From NCBI RefSeq assembly GCF_001612805.1, contig NZ_BDBD01000011.1, forward strand, positions 248,001 through 312,000: a stretch of 64,000 nucleotides of DNA. The letters are read 5' to 3'. The stretch comes from Nocardia coubleae NBRC 108252 (GTDB taxonomy: Bacteria; Actinomycetota; Actinomycetes; Mycobacteriales; Mycobacteriaceae). Below, piece after piece: positions 32,877 to 41,125 of this stretch (the first letter of the stretch is position 1; every line of letters starts with the position of its first letter). Below the pieces are notes generated by a model, which saw only the letters and a program-made list of their open reading frames with translations, was not told the origin of the DNA and ran no database searches. The position numbers were made by a program, and so were the translations under genes.

Positions 32877-33356
32877 TCAATGCCCAGGCAGCACGCAGGC
32901 CGTGTCCAAGCCGAGGACCCGGTTGAGGCGGCCGAATGCCAGCCACGAACCGATACTCATACTCAACTCGACCACCTCGGGCTGGGTGTAGTGGTCGAAC
33001 ATGCGGGCCCAGAAGTCGTCGTCGAGACCGTGATGATCGGTGGCATAGCGCTCGGCGTATTCGGCCGCCAAACGGGTCCGCTCGTCGAACAGGTCGGTGT
33101 CGCGCCAGTCGGTGACCGCGTCGGCGAACTCCGGTTCGACCTTCACCCCGTCGCGTTCGGTGCGCCAGTCCTGACAGAACAGGCACCCGTTGATCTGGGC
33201 GATGCGCAACCGCGCCGCCTCGAACTCCCGCAGCCCGAGCGTGGAGTGCTCGTACACCGACAGCGAGAACGCCGCGGCCGCGACACCGATACCGGGCACC
33301 ATCTCGCCCCACACATACCCGATGGGATCCTTGCCCTGCGGCACGTCGATGATCAT
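32877..33356 (-). CDS. Carboxymuconolactone decarboxylase / AhpD-like protein
   Basis: This 159-residue alpha-helical protein has the AhpD-type redox motif CLFC (residues about 59-62) in the context LRIAQINGCLFCQDWR, followed by ELSMSIGSWLAFGRLNRVLGLD. Members act as alkylhydroperoxidases or decarboxylases; the CxxC favours a thiol redox role. Its ATG overlaps the stop of the upstream dehydrogenase (ATGA), indicating co-translation. Confidence 0.82.
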   Translation of the reverse strand: MIIDVPQGKDPIGYVWGEMVPGIGVAAAAFSLSVYEHSTLGLREFEAARLRIAQINGCLFCQDWRTERDGVKVEPEFADAVTDWRDTDLFDERTRLAAEYAERYATDHHGLDDDFWARMFDHYTQPEVVELSMSIGSWLAFGRLNRVLGLDTACVLPGH

Positions 33357-34432
33357 GGGATCTTCCTTCCGAGTTTGCCGACCGCGGCGCGCAACGGAAC
33401 GTCGAGCGCGTCGTAGAGACCTGGTTCGGCGGCGATCAGCCAGTCGATCGCGTTGACCAATCTGCCCACCGCCGTGGCATTTCCGCCCGCCGCCCGGTTG
33501 CCGCCCTCGTCGGTGGCGGTCACATTCACCTCGATGCGCGGGCTGCCTTCGATGATCACCCGGTGCGCACCCTCCCCGTCGGGTGGCGAGGGCCAGTCCG
33601 GGGCGCAGTCCGGGTGGATGCGGGTGACATGTTCGATGACGATGCGTGCCTCGCCCTCGACGATGCCCTGCACCTCGAAACGCACCGCCCCCTGTGTGCC
33701 CGCCGCGAATTCACCCATCCGCACCGTCTGCACAGTGGCATCGAGTGCACGCCGCTCGACGGTCTCGCGGACATCGTCCAGTTCCACGTCCAGTGCCCTG
33801 GCCAGCAACCGGACCTGCCCGCCCCACACCATCGTCGGCACCGAGGGCAACAGCATCGGTGGCTGATAGTCCATCGGCTGCCCCATCCCAACCAGGTAGC
33901 GCACCGAGTCGGGTTGGTCGTAGGTGGAGTAGTCGAAGATCTCCTGGCAGCGCACCACGTCCAAGGTGCCCGCGAGCCCGCTGATCAGCACCGGCAGCAC
34001 GTCGTTGCCCCAACCGGGGTCGACGCCGGACACGAACAGCGAACCACCGCCGTCCTCGATCGCCGCCAGCACCGGGTCACGGATCTCGGCCGGCGCGTTA
34101 CGGGGGTCGTAGAGGGCGTAGAGCGCGGGCGTCACGACCACGGCACCGGCCCGGATCGCGCGCACGATGTCGGCGAGCGCGGCGTCGGGGCGGATATCGC
34201 CGGACGCCGCGTACACCACCGCGCGGGGCCGATTCGCGAGCACGGCCTCGATGTCATCGGTCGCGCGCACGCCCAATTCGGTGTCGAGACCTGCGAGTTC
34301 ACCGGCATCGCGGCCGACCTTCGCGGGGTCGTGGACGAGCACCGCGGACAGTTCCAGCGCCGGATGAGCGGTGACGCAACGGATGGCCGCGCGCCCGACA
34401 TTGCCGGTGCCCCAGACGATCGTGGGGATCAT
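33353..34432 (-). CDS. DapB-like NAD(P)H-dependent amine/amino-acid dehydrogenase
   Basis: This 359-residue protein opens with a Rossmann motif, VWGTGNVGRAAIR (residues 6-18), and has the two-domain organisation of dihydrodipicolinate-reductase-like proteins such as 2,4-diaminopentanoate dehydrogenase. SGVDPGWGNDVLP near residue 140 is typical of this actinobacterial family. It is longer than true DapB (about 250 residues) and there are no lysine-pathway neighbours, so it is not expected to be DapB. The substrate is unknown. It forms an overlapping pair with the AhpD-like gene. Confidence 0.75.
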   Translation of the reverse strand: MIPTIVWGTGNVGRAAIRCVTAHPALELSAVLVHDPAKVGRDAGELAGLDTELGVRATDDIEAVLANRPRAVVYAASGDIRPDAALADIVRAIRAGAVVVTPALYALYDPRNAPAEIRDPVLAAIEDGGGSLFVSGVDPGWGNDVLPVLISGLAGTLDVVRCQEIFDYSTYDQPDSVRYLVGMGQPMDYQPPMLLPSVPTMVWGGQVRLLARALDVELDDVRETVERRALDATVQTVRMGEFAAGTQGAVRFEVQGIVEGEARIVIEHVTRIHPDCAPDWPSPPDGEGAHRVIIEGSPRIEVNVTATDEGGNRAAGGNATAVGRLVNAIDWLIAAEPGLYDALDVPLRAAVGKLGRKIP

Positions 34433-34445
34433 CGCCTCACCGTAG

Positions 34446-34455
34446 CAAGCGCTTG
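34446..34455. promoter_or_regulatory. CAAGCGCTTG palindrome upstream of the DapB-like gene
   Basis: This perfect 10-base palindrome lies 14 bases upstream of the ATG at 34432. It resembles the AAGCGCTT core of many actinobacterial TetR-family operators. No TetR gene is adjacent. Confidence 0.3.
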
Positions 34456-34518
34456 GTTCACTCGTGGCGGATCGCGAAACCGGATTCGAGCGACCGCCCC
34501 GATGTGACGGCGTGCCGA

Positions 34519-35622
34519 TTACTCGACGCGCACGGTGAGGTCGCTGCCGATCGCGGTGGCGAGCCGCTCCACCGCCGCACCCAACGCGCGTTTCGGCAAC
34601 CGCGCGCCGTCGAACGGCGTGACCACCACCTGCTCACCCTGCTGTTCCCAGGTACCCGCGATTCGGCCGCCCACCAGCACCAGCGGTGAGATCCAACCGG
34701 CCGTCCTGCTGACCTTCGCCCGATGCTCGGCCGCCAGGAGCGCGGTGTCGCCGGTGCCGGGGCCGAGAACGTACTGATCGAACGGCCCGAGCAGATGGAT
34801 CGCATCATCCGGGGTCGCGGCCGCGAGTTCGTCGACGAATTCGGTGGGCAGCCACCCTTTTCGGCCTTCCACCTCGATCTCGGTCAAATCGTCGCCCAGT
34901 GCCGCGAACCATCCGCGCACCACCGTCTTACGCAAGCTGTTGCGGCTGAGCCAAGCATCGAAGGACTCCGGCGTCGCCGGACCGTAGGCGCCCAGGTACG
35001 CCCGGATCAGCCCGGGCGCCGCCACGTCGGGCTCGGGCAGGCCGGACCAGCCCGCCACCAGGTTCCCCGGCGAAGTGAAGGTGATCTTCGTGCCACGCAT
35101 AGGTCCGTGGCACAACGCCCCCTGCCACGCCAGCGGCTTGAGCACCGCACCCCACCCCGACCGCAACTGCTCCCCCAGATGCCCGAACCCCGGCTCGGCA
35201 AGCACCGCCTCCACCAACTCCTCACGCGTGAGCACCCGCTCCGCCAGCACCCCCGACACCACCTCCACCAACGCCGCAACCTGCTCCGGAGTGGCCCCGA
35301 ACGTCTTCACCCACGAGGCCTTCTCCCACGTCCGAGCCGACCCCATCAACGCCAACGCCGCCGCGGCCTGCCCCGGCACCATCGCATGCAACGTCCCCCG
35401 CATCGCCCACGTCTTCACCAACCCACCCGCCGACAGCGCCGCAGCCACGGATCCCACCGAACCACCGCGCACCGCGACAGCCGTCTCCGCCGCCGACGCC
35501 ACTTGCGCCTGCACCCCGACCAACCGCCCCGCGATCTCCTCGACCGCCTCGCCACTCCGAGGCGCGACGAACTGCCGCCCCAGCCGCCACGCGAACACCT
35601 GATCCCACCTGGCACTCACCAT
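34519..35622 (-). CDS. Winged-helix (HTH_42/AlkZ-like) protein
   Basis: This 367-residue protein is of the HTH_42 superfamily (PF06224), which includes the DNA glycosylases AlkZ/YcaQ. Near residues 35-45 it has GVQAQVASAAETA, containing the Q-x-Q type motif that carries catalytic glutamines in AlkZ, followed by KTWAMRGTLHAM, typical of the family. Many actinobacterial members are of unknown function, so glycosylase activity is inference. The ATG at 35622 is chosen over a TTG at 35631 because AGAGG lies about 10 bases upstream. Confidence 0.78.
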   Translation of the reverse strand: MVSARWDQVFAWRLGRQFVAPRSGEAVEEIAGRLVGVQAQVASAAETAVAVRGGSVGSVAAALSAGGLVKTWAMRGTLHAMVPGQAAAALALMGSARTWEKASWVKTFGATPEQVAALVEVVSGVLAERVLTREELVEAVLAEPGFGHLGEQLRSGWGAVLKPLAWQGALCHGPMRGTKITFTSPGNLVAGWSGLPEPDVAAPGLIRAYLGAYGPATPESFDAWLSRNSLRKTVVRGWFAALGDDLTEIEVEGRKGWLPTEFVDELAAATPDDAIHLLGPFDQYVLGPGTGDTALLAAEHRAKVSRTAGWISPLVLVGGRIAGTWEQQGEQVVVTPFDGARLPKRALGAAVERLATAIGSDLTVRVE

Positions 35623-35725
35623 GCGCACCAACCTCTTTCACCGACGACCCCGGCCCCCCATCCCAGCAGACAGGTCCGACAAACCCGGCGGTTCCGTCGC
35701 GCTGTGGCACATAGACTCGACGCCG

Positions 35726-36067
35726 ATGGCAACAGACGAGTACTTCTGGCCCGATGACAAAGAATGGGCGCGCCGCGCACGCACCGCATGGCCGGACACT
35801 GTGGAATCGTTGCCTGTCGGCAGCCTCGTAACCGGAAGAGTAATCGGGCGACAGCCTTTCGGCGTCTTCATCGAGCTCGATCAGGGGCAGGACGCGGTCG
35901 GTCTCCTGCGAGTGACGAGCCTGCCGCTGGACGCCCAGCTACCTCTGCGAGGCGAGTCCGTCCACGGCCGAGTGCTGTGGCACGAATCTTCGAACTGCCA
36001 AGTCATCGTGGTGCCCCGGCGCGCAGCGAACCGGAACGTGGCGCCTTCTCGCCAGACACCGCGTTGA
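35726..36067 (+). CDS. S1 RNA-binding domain protein
   Basis: This 113-residue protein has a single S1-like OB fold (GSLVTGRVIGRQPFGVFIEL, then GRVLWHESSNCQVIVVPRR). The N-terminal stretch WPDDKEWARRARTAWPDTVESLP is short and polar. It likely binds RNA or is a small translation-associated protein. The ATG at 35726 is preferred; a longer frame would start with low-complexity residues. The divergent partner is the AlkZ-like gene. Confidence 0.7.
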   Translation: MATDEYFWPDDKEWARRARTAWPDTVESLPVGSLVTGRVIGRQPFGVFIELDQGQDAVGLLRVTSLPLDAQLPLRGESVHGRVLWHESSNCQVIVVPRRAANRNVAPSRQTPR

Positions 36068-36482
36068 GCCGCTCCACCGGAACCGGCATCGTCGCAGAAT
36101 CGTCGCCGTACCCGGCATCGTGCATGGAGTGCAGCGCGATGACAGTGTTTGCCCTGACCCAGACCCTGGTAGGCGGACACGTCCGGTGGGACCTGGACGG
36201 ATGCTGTGCGGCGTGCGGATCCGGAAAGCTCGCCGAGGCTGACGTTCGCCGAGGATTTGCGGACAGCTCGTGGATGCCGCGTTCTTGTCGGATGTCTTGC
36301 GTCAAGATCTTGGCAGGATCTGAATGGCCACAAGGTTGCGGTCATCGGTGTTGACGTCCAGGATCGCTCTGAAGCCGAATAGGGCATGTTGTTCCGTACC
36401 AGAGACGTCGTTGCAAATTGGCCCGCATGATGCCAGGCATCCCCTTTGTCCGCATAGTCTTCGAGAGCTCGTTCGCGGGTAG
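36068..36482. other. Mostly gene-free stretch with a possible Cys-rich gene remnant
   Basis: Apart from the short open frame described at 36124-36354, I see no supported gene, structured RNA or repeat here. Confidence 0.4.
36124..36354 (+). pseudogene. Possible remnant of a small cysteine-containing protein
   Basis: The frame from ATG 36124 (or 36139) encodes up to 76 residues. Its first 40 (ALTQTLVGGHVRWDLDGCCAACGSG) look genuinely coding and recall small CCxxCG proteins of actinomycetes. The rest is compositionally poor, as if frameshifted. No clear ribosome site is present. The function is unknown. Confidence 0.25.
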
Positions 36483-36941
36483 TCACTGGGCTTGCGGCAT
36501 CCCCGGTCCGTGAACGACATGGATCTGCGAGAGGTCCGTGATCTGGCCACAGATCGAGCAGGTGGTCTGCTCAGCGATCCCCCCACCACAGCCGGTGTGT
36601 CTATACAGAATCGGTGGCCCGTCGGGCGCCGCCCACCGGTCACCCCACTGTGTCAGCGCGATGATCACCGGCGCCAGGTCCAACCCTTTTCGAGTCGCCG
36701 CGTAACCACCTCGATCGTGAGTCTCCACACTCGGCCGCCGTTCGAGAATTCCCGAATCGACAAGGCTGTCAAGGCGTTTGGCCAGAACATTGGTCGCGAT
36801 ACCCAGCCGCTGGAAGTCGGCGAACCGAGTCGCACCGGCAAAGAGGACATCGCGCACGATCAGCAGGCTCCATCGCTCGCCGACCACCTCGAGCGCCCTC
36901 GCGGCCGAGCACACCTGACTGTCATAGGTCCTGCCCAACAT
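36483..36941 (-). CDS. HxlR-family transcriptional regulator with C-terminal CxxC motif
   Basis: This 152-residue protein has the HxlR core CSAARALEVVGERWSLLIVRDVLFAGATRFADFQ near residues 10-45. A C-terminal extension contains CGGGIAEQTTCSICG, which could bind metal or act as a thiol pair. The ATG at 36941 has GGAGG upstream; longer starts would cross the operator pair. It is divergent from the DinB-like gene and probably represses it together with its own gene. Confidence 0.88.
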   Translation of the reverse strand: MLGRTYDSQVCSAARALEVVGERWSLLIVRDVLFAGATRFADFQRLGIATNVLAKRLDSLVDSGILERRPSVETHDRGGYAATRKGLDLAPVIIALTQWGDRWAAPDGPPILYRHTGCGGGIAEQTTCSICGQITDLSQIHVVHGPGMPQAQ

Positions 36942-36962
36942 GGTTCCCACCTCCGACTCGGC

Positions 36963-36979
36963 ACTTGCATGAAGCAAGT
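36963..36979. promoter_or_regulatory. HxlR operator copy 1
   Basis: ACTTGCATGAAGCAAGT consists of perfect 6-base arms ACTTGC/GCAAGT around 5 bases. It lies just upstream of the HxlR start and is repeated 32 bases away. Confidence 0.65.
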
Positions 36980-36994
36980 TTAGACCCTACGCTC

Positions 36995-37011
36995 ACTTGC
37001 ATCACGCAAGT
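36995..37011. promoter_or_regulatory. HxlR operator copy 2
   Basis: ACTTGCATCACGCAAGT has the same arms as copy 1 with a different 5-base centre. The 32-base centre-to-centre distance is about three helical turns, which would place both dimers on the same DNA face. Confidence 0.65.
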
Positions 37012-37033
37012 GCAACGGATACGAGGACAGCTC

Positions 37034-37531
37034 ATGGACATCACCGCCCTGCAACGCGCCTACGCCAGCCTGCTCGAGGCAGCGGCCACTGTCGGCGACG
37101 ACCACCTCGCCCCCGCGACTGGTGAGTGGAACGCCGACGAGATCCTGGCGCATGTCAGCATCGTCAGCGCCGTCACCATCGCCGCTGCGGCCACGGTCGC
37201 GGCGGGGGCGAACACCACCTACGAAAACCGTCTCGCGCAAGATGCCTGGACCCTCGGCCACATTCGCGCCGTCGCGGGCGGCAATGCCGGGCTTCGCGAC
37301 CGCATCGCCGCCCAGGGCGAAGCGTTGTGCGCCCTCGCCCGCGCGCTGAGCGACACCGAACTCGACACGCTGGTGCCCACGCTGCTCCTGTCCGCCGGAA
37401 CGGTCCTGGTCGACCAGTCGATGCCGCTGCGTGACCTCATCACCGGCCTCGCGGACGCCGAGCTGCCCGGTCATACCCGCCAGTTGCTCGCCCTGCTCCC
37501 CGAGGGCGTCATGGCCACGGCGGCAGCGTAA
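37034..37531 (+). CDS. DinB-like / mycothiol-dependent isomerase-like four-helix protein
   Basis: This 165-residue all-helical protein has an N-terminal GEWNADEILAHVSIVSAVT segment that matches the DinB/MDMPI-like superfamily, whose members use mycothiol or related thiols or bind metal through histidines. Only one clear histidine (near residue 42) is retained in the early motif, so activity is uncertain. The ATG at 37034 is preceded by GAGGAC. It is 35 bases upstream of a DUF899 gene, so they are probably co-transcribed under HxlR control. Confidence 0.65.
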   Translation: MDITALQRAYASLLEAAATVGDDHLAPATGEWNADEILAHVSIVSAVTIAAAATVAAGANTTYENRLAQDAWTLGHIRAVAGGNAGLRDRIAAQGEALCALARALSDTELDTLVPTLLLSAGTVLVDQSMPLRDLITGLADAELPGHTRQLLALLPEGVMATAAA

Positions 37532-37566
37532 TCCGGGCGCCGATCAGCGAAATACGGGAGACGACA

Positions 37567-38373
37567 ATGACAGCCGAGACCAATACCAATGCCGATGCCG
37601 CGCCCGCCTTGCCCGAGGTGGTCGACCGAACTCGCTGGCAAGCCGAGATCGACGGCCTGCGGATCCGGGAGAAGGCACACACCCGCGAAGGCGACGCGAT
37701 CGCCGCGGCCCGGCGACGATTGCCCATGGTCGAGGTCGACCCCTCGATCACCCTGACCGGCCCGCACGGCCCGGTCAGCCTCCTCGACACATTCGAGGGA
37801 CGCCGACAATTGGCCGCCTATTATCACATGTGGCATGACGGCTGCTCCGCCGCGCAACAGTGCGAGGGCTGCACCTTCTTCAACAGTCAGGTCCGGGAGC
37901 TGTCCTACCTGCACTCCCGTGACATCACCTACGCCACTTTCTGTCAGGGCCCTTACGAGGAAAGTGTCCGCTACCGCGACTTCATGGGCTGGGACGTACC
38001 CTGGTACTCGGTGCGAGACTGCGCCGACGAGCTTCTGGCCGGTCGCCCGTTTTTCCTGCTCGCCTGCTACCTGCGCGACGGCGACCGGGTATTCGAAACC
38101 TACTGGACTACTATCCGCGGCTTCGAAGCCTTCTCACCCAGCCACGGACTGATGGACATGACGGTCTACGGACGGCAGGAAACCTGGGAAGACTCACCCA
38201 CCGGCTGGCCGCAGCACTGGGTCGCCACCGATCCCGGCGTCTGGCGCACCCACGGACGTCCCACCGCCCAATGGTCACGGCTACCCGGCGAGCAGCGACA
38301 ACCTCGCCCCGGGGATGACCAGCGACGCTCGCCGACGAGGACATCCGGAACATGCTGCCACCCAGCCTCATAA
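37567..38373 (+). CDS. DUF899 thioredoxin-like family protein, altered C-terminus
   Basis: This 268-residue protein is typical of DUF899: GPHGPVSLLDTFEGRRQLAAYYHMW, then CEGCTFFNSQV and a long conserved middle ending MTVYGRQETWEDSPTGWPQ. The family has a thioredoxin-like fold, and here CEGC could be a redox centre. Family members usually end soon after GRPTAQWxRL with a Ser-Asp-Asp-Leu-like tail. Here the frame instead reads about 25 unusual residues, while the +1 frame encodes ASSDNLAPG, so a frameshift is possible. It lies directly before the IS3 remnant. Confidence 0.7.
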   Translation: MTAETNTNADAAPALPEVVDRTRWQAEIDGLRIREKAHTREGDAIAAARRRLPMVEVDPSITLTGPHGPVSLLDTFEGRRQLAAYYHMWHDGCSAAQQCEGCTFFNSQVRELSYLHSRDITYATFCQGPYEESVRYRDFMGWDVPWYSVRDCADELLAGRPFFLLACYLRDGDRVFETYWTTIRGFEAFSPSHGLMDMTVYGRQETWEDSPTGWPQHWVATDPGVWRTHGRPTAQWSRLPGEQRQPRPGDDQRRSPTRTSGTCCHPAS

Positions 38374-38398
38374 CCCGAGCCCGTCATCGATCAGTCGA

Positions 38399-39394
38399 TC
38401 AGAACATCCTGTATTGCCGCGTATCGAGCGGTTTCTCGCTGGTCGCGACCGATGTAGGCAGCACTGGGTGTTCGGTCGCCGAGTGCTTGGTGTGCCTGAT
38501 CGTGTTGTAGATGGTGCGGAATCGGTGGACTTCCATGTCCAGTGCGTCACCGTCGGCGATCACGCCCCGGAACAGGTGCTCGTATTTCAAGGTGCCGAAG
38601 AATCGCTCGATCACGCCGTTGGTCTGGGGTGAACGCACTCGGGTGCGGACATGCCGAAGGAGCGGGTCCGGTCCGCCGAACGCGGTCTTGAACACCTCGC
38701 CGCGGAAGCAGGGACCGTTGTCCGACGCCACTGCGATCGGCGCGGGCGCGGTGCCGAGTGTCTCCCCGGCGGGCCCGAGGACCTCGGCCAGCCCGCGATC
38801 GACACGCAGGTCATCGAGGCCGAGGACCCGCTCGGCCTCGATGACCGCGAGCGTCAGGCAGGCGAGCGCGTCAGCGCCACGCGAGGTCGGTGTGACGGTG
38901 ACGGCCAGGCAGTACTTGGTGGCGTAGTCGATCACCGCGCAGATCCGCCAGATCCCGCCACCGGTCGTCTCGAACTCGCTGAAGTCCGTCTGCCACACCC
39001 GGTTCCGCTGCGTGGGTGGATTACGGAACACTTTGCGCCGCAACACAGCCCACGATTTCCGGTCGGCCCGGTATCCGCGTGGCAGAAGCAGACCTCGGCG
39101 ACGCAGCGCCCGCTCCACCGTGGAGGTGGATACCTCGTATCCGTCGGCACGCATCATGGCGGCGATCTTTCGATGTCCCCACGCCGGCCACTCGTTGGCG
39201 TACTTTGCAGCGATCGGTTCGAACCGCTCCGCCTTCGGCGCGGGCCATGGCCCGCGCGGCGGGGTGCCGTCGCGCAGGCGTGCTCGTCGTCGGCGGTAGG
39301 TGCGCTCAGGGATACCGGCCAGTCGAGCGAACCTCGAAACCGGCACCCCTTCTGCCGCTCTCAGGGCTTCGAGGTCAGCGAAGGGACCTGATCC
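38399..39394 (-). CDS. IS3-family transposase OrfB (DDE integrase core)
   Basis: The frame carries an HTH_21-like stretch (YRRRRARLRDG; WGHRKIAAMM) and the rve catalytic core, with DFSEFE for the first Asp, SDNGPCF for the second and NGVIERFFGTLKYE for the Glu. All three acidic residues are present. The meaningful sequence begins near 39394 and has no start codon of its own, as expected for expression by frameshift from orfA. OrfB itself is intact. Confidence 0.82.
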   Translation of the reverse strand, partial: GSGPFADLEALRAAEGVPVSRFARLAGIPERTYRRRRARLRDGTPPRGPWPAPKAERFEPIAAKYANEWPAWGHRKIAAMMRADGYEVSTSTVERALRRRGLLLPRGYRADRKSWAVLRRKVFRNPPTQRNRVWQTDFSEFETTGGGIWRICAVIDYATKYCLAVTVTPTSRGADALACLTLAVIEAERVLGLDDLRVDRGLAEVLGPAGETLGTAPAPIAVASDNGPCFRGEVFKTAFGGPDPLLRHVRTRVRSPQTNGVIERFFGTLKYEHLFRGVIADGDALDMEVHRFRTIYNTIRHTKHSATEHPVLPTSVATSEKPLDTRQYRMF

Positions 39395-39705
39395 ACCAGC
39401 GCCGCGCCATGCTGCCAAATCCGCAGCTGCACCGTCGCCTCCGCCAGCGCGAGCTTCAGCTGCTCGTTCTCCATCCGCAGCCGCCGCTGCTCTGGCGTGC
39501 CCTGCGCACCCGCCGAGCCACTCGGGCGATCTTCGAGGGCTTAGGTTCCCGCATCCAGGAACGTTTGCTTCCATTTGCCGACCGCCATCGGGCTCACCCC
39601 ACGCCGTCGGGCAGCCTCGGAAGCGCTGACTTCACCGGTCAGTACCGACAGCACTACCCGGACCTTGTCCTCGACCGGAATCTTCGACCGCTGCGATCTG
39701 GCCAC
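39361..39705 (-). pseudogene. IS3-family OrfA, interrupted by an in-frame TAA
   Basis: From GTG 39705 (GGAAGGAG upstream) the frame encodes an HTH segment, SASEAARRRGVSPMAVGKWK. A TAA at 39543-39541 follows codon 54. The same frame then continues with ALEDRPSGSAG and the usual leucine-zipper-like MENEQLKLALAEATVQLRIW to a TGA at 39363-39361. The downstream part is what a normal OrfA needs, so the TAA is probably an inactivating mutation. Confidence 0.7.
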
Positions 39706-39790
39706 CGCGCTTCTCCTTCCTGATCTTGTGCTCGGAGCGTAAACCGAGCAACCGTGCCAAGAAGTTTGACGCGCTAGACGGACATCGATG

Positions 39791-39804
39791 CGAACATATG
39801 TTCG
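39791..39804. promoter_or_regulatory. LexA (SOS) box at dinB
   Basis: CGAACATATGTTCG is a perfect match to the actinobacterial LexA core CGAAC-N4-GTTCG. It overlaps the dinB start codon (39798-39800), implying SOS control and possibly a leaderless or near-leaderless transcript. Confidence 0.8.
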
Positions 39805-41033
39805 TGTCCGACTCCGCTACCCCACGCCGCCCACGCATCCAGTCCCGCGACGAGGCGTCGATCCTGCATGCCGATCTGGATTCGTTCTATGCCTCGGTCG
39901 AGCAGCGGGATCAGCCGTGGTTACGGGGCAAACCGGTGCTCGTCGGCGGTGGGGTGGTGCTGGCCGCCAGTTATGAGGCCAAGGCGTTGGGGGTGCGGAC
40001 GCCGATGAACGCGGGGCAGGCGTTGCGGGTGTGTCCGCATGCGGTGGTGGTGCCGCCGCGGATGTCGGCCTATGCCGAGGCGAGCAAGGCGGTGTTCGCG
40101 ATCTTCCACGACACCACTCCGATCGTGGAGGGCATCTCCATCGACGAGGCGTTCCTCGATGTCGGTGGGTTGCGGCGGATCAGCGGGGAACCGGTCGACA
40201 TCGCCCGAAGATTGCGCGAACGCATCCGAACCGAGGTCGGGTTGCCCATCTCCGTCGGCATCGCCCGCAACAAGTTCCTGGCCAAAGTCGCTTCCGCCGT
40301 CGCCAAACCCGACGGTTTACGCCTGGTCGAACCCGGCGGCGAACTCGACTTCCTGCACCCGCTGCCGGTCGAACGATTATGGGGCGTCGGCAAAGTCACC
40401 GCCGCCACCCTGCACGCCAACAACATCACCCGCGTCGGTCAACTCGCCGAACTCGGCGAAGCCCACCTGCGCGCCATCCTCGGCCCCGCCGCCGCCCGCC
40501 ACCTGTTCGCCCTGTCGTGGGCCCGCGACCCACGCCGCGTGGAAACCGGCAAACGCCGCCGCTCCATCGGCGCCCAACGGGCCCTCGGTCGCCGCCACCG
40601 CGAACCCGACGAGATCGCCGCCTACCTCGACGGACTCACCGACCGCCTCGGCCGCCGCCTGCGCGCCGCCGACCGGGTGTGCCGAACAGTGGTGCTGCGC
40701 TTACGTTTCGACGACTTCACCCGCGCCACCCGCTCGCACACCCTGGTCGAGGCCACCGACGCCACCACCGCCATCCGCCAGGCCGCCCACCGCCTACTCG
40801 ACACCGCCACACCACTGATCGCCGAACGCGGCATCACCCTCATCGGCCTGTCGCTGACCAACCTCGACGACGCCGACACCATGCAGCTGACCCTCCCGCT
40901 GGAACCACGCGCCGACAACACCCTCGACGCCACCCTCGACGACCTGCGCCGCCGCTTCGGCTCCGCCGCCGTCACCCGCGCGGCCCTGCTCGATCGCGGC
41001 GAGGGCCTGTCGGTGCCGCTGCTGCCCGACTGA
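39798..41033 (+). CDS. dinB: DNA polymerase IV (Y-family translesion polymerase)
   Basis: This 411-residue Y-family polymerase has the catalytic motif ILHADLDSFYASVEQ (residues about 20-34), SIDEAFLDV with the second acidic pair near residue 115, the helix-hairpin-helix WGVGKVTAATLHANNI near 205 and a little-finger domain. The C-terminus has MQLTLPL, a plausible sliding-clamp motif (QLxLPL). Starts at ATG 39798 or GTG 39804 are both possible because the LexA box covers the first codons. The protein does error-prone bypass of DNA lesions. Confidence 0.93.
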   Translation: MFVSDSATPRRPRIQSRDEASILHADLDSFYASVEQRDQPWLRGKPVLVGGGVVLAASYEAKALGVRTPMNAGQALRVCPHAVVVPPRMSAYAEASKAVFAIFHDTTPIVEGISIDEAFLDVGGLRRISGEPVDIARRLRERIRTEVGLPISVGIARNKFLAKVASAVAKPDGLRLVEPGGELDFLHPLPVERLWGVGKVTAATLHANNITRVGQLAELGEAHLRAILGPAAARHLFALSWARDPRRVETGKRRRSIGAQRALGRRHREPDEIAAYLDGLTDRLGRRLRAADRVCRTVVLRLRFDDFTRATRSHTLVEATDATTAIRQAAHRLLDTATPLIAERGITLIGLSLTNLDDADTMQLTLPLEPRADNTLDATLDDLRRRFGSAAVTRAALLDRGEGLSVPLLPD

Positions 41034-41125
41034 CCCCGGCACGACATCCGACCCGTACATACGGCATCCTTGCTGCCGGGGGCGTCGGGGTCCTCCGTCC
41101 ATCCACCACGAAGAGGACTGCCGCA

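Larger units (their letters stand above)
38399..39705 (-). mobile_element. Decayed IS3-family insertion sequence
   Basis: The element contains an orfA-like HTH frame and an orfB-like DDE transposase in overlapping frames, as in IS3 elements that use -1 frameshifting. I could not identify convincing terminal inverted repeats or a target duplication, so the outer ends are uncertain. They probably lie within about 60 bases of the given limits. Confidence 0.7.
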
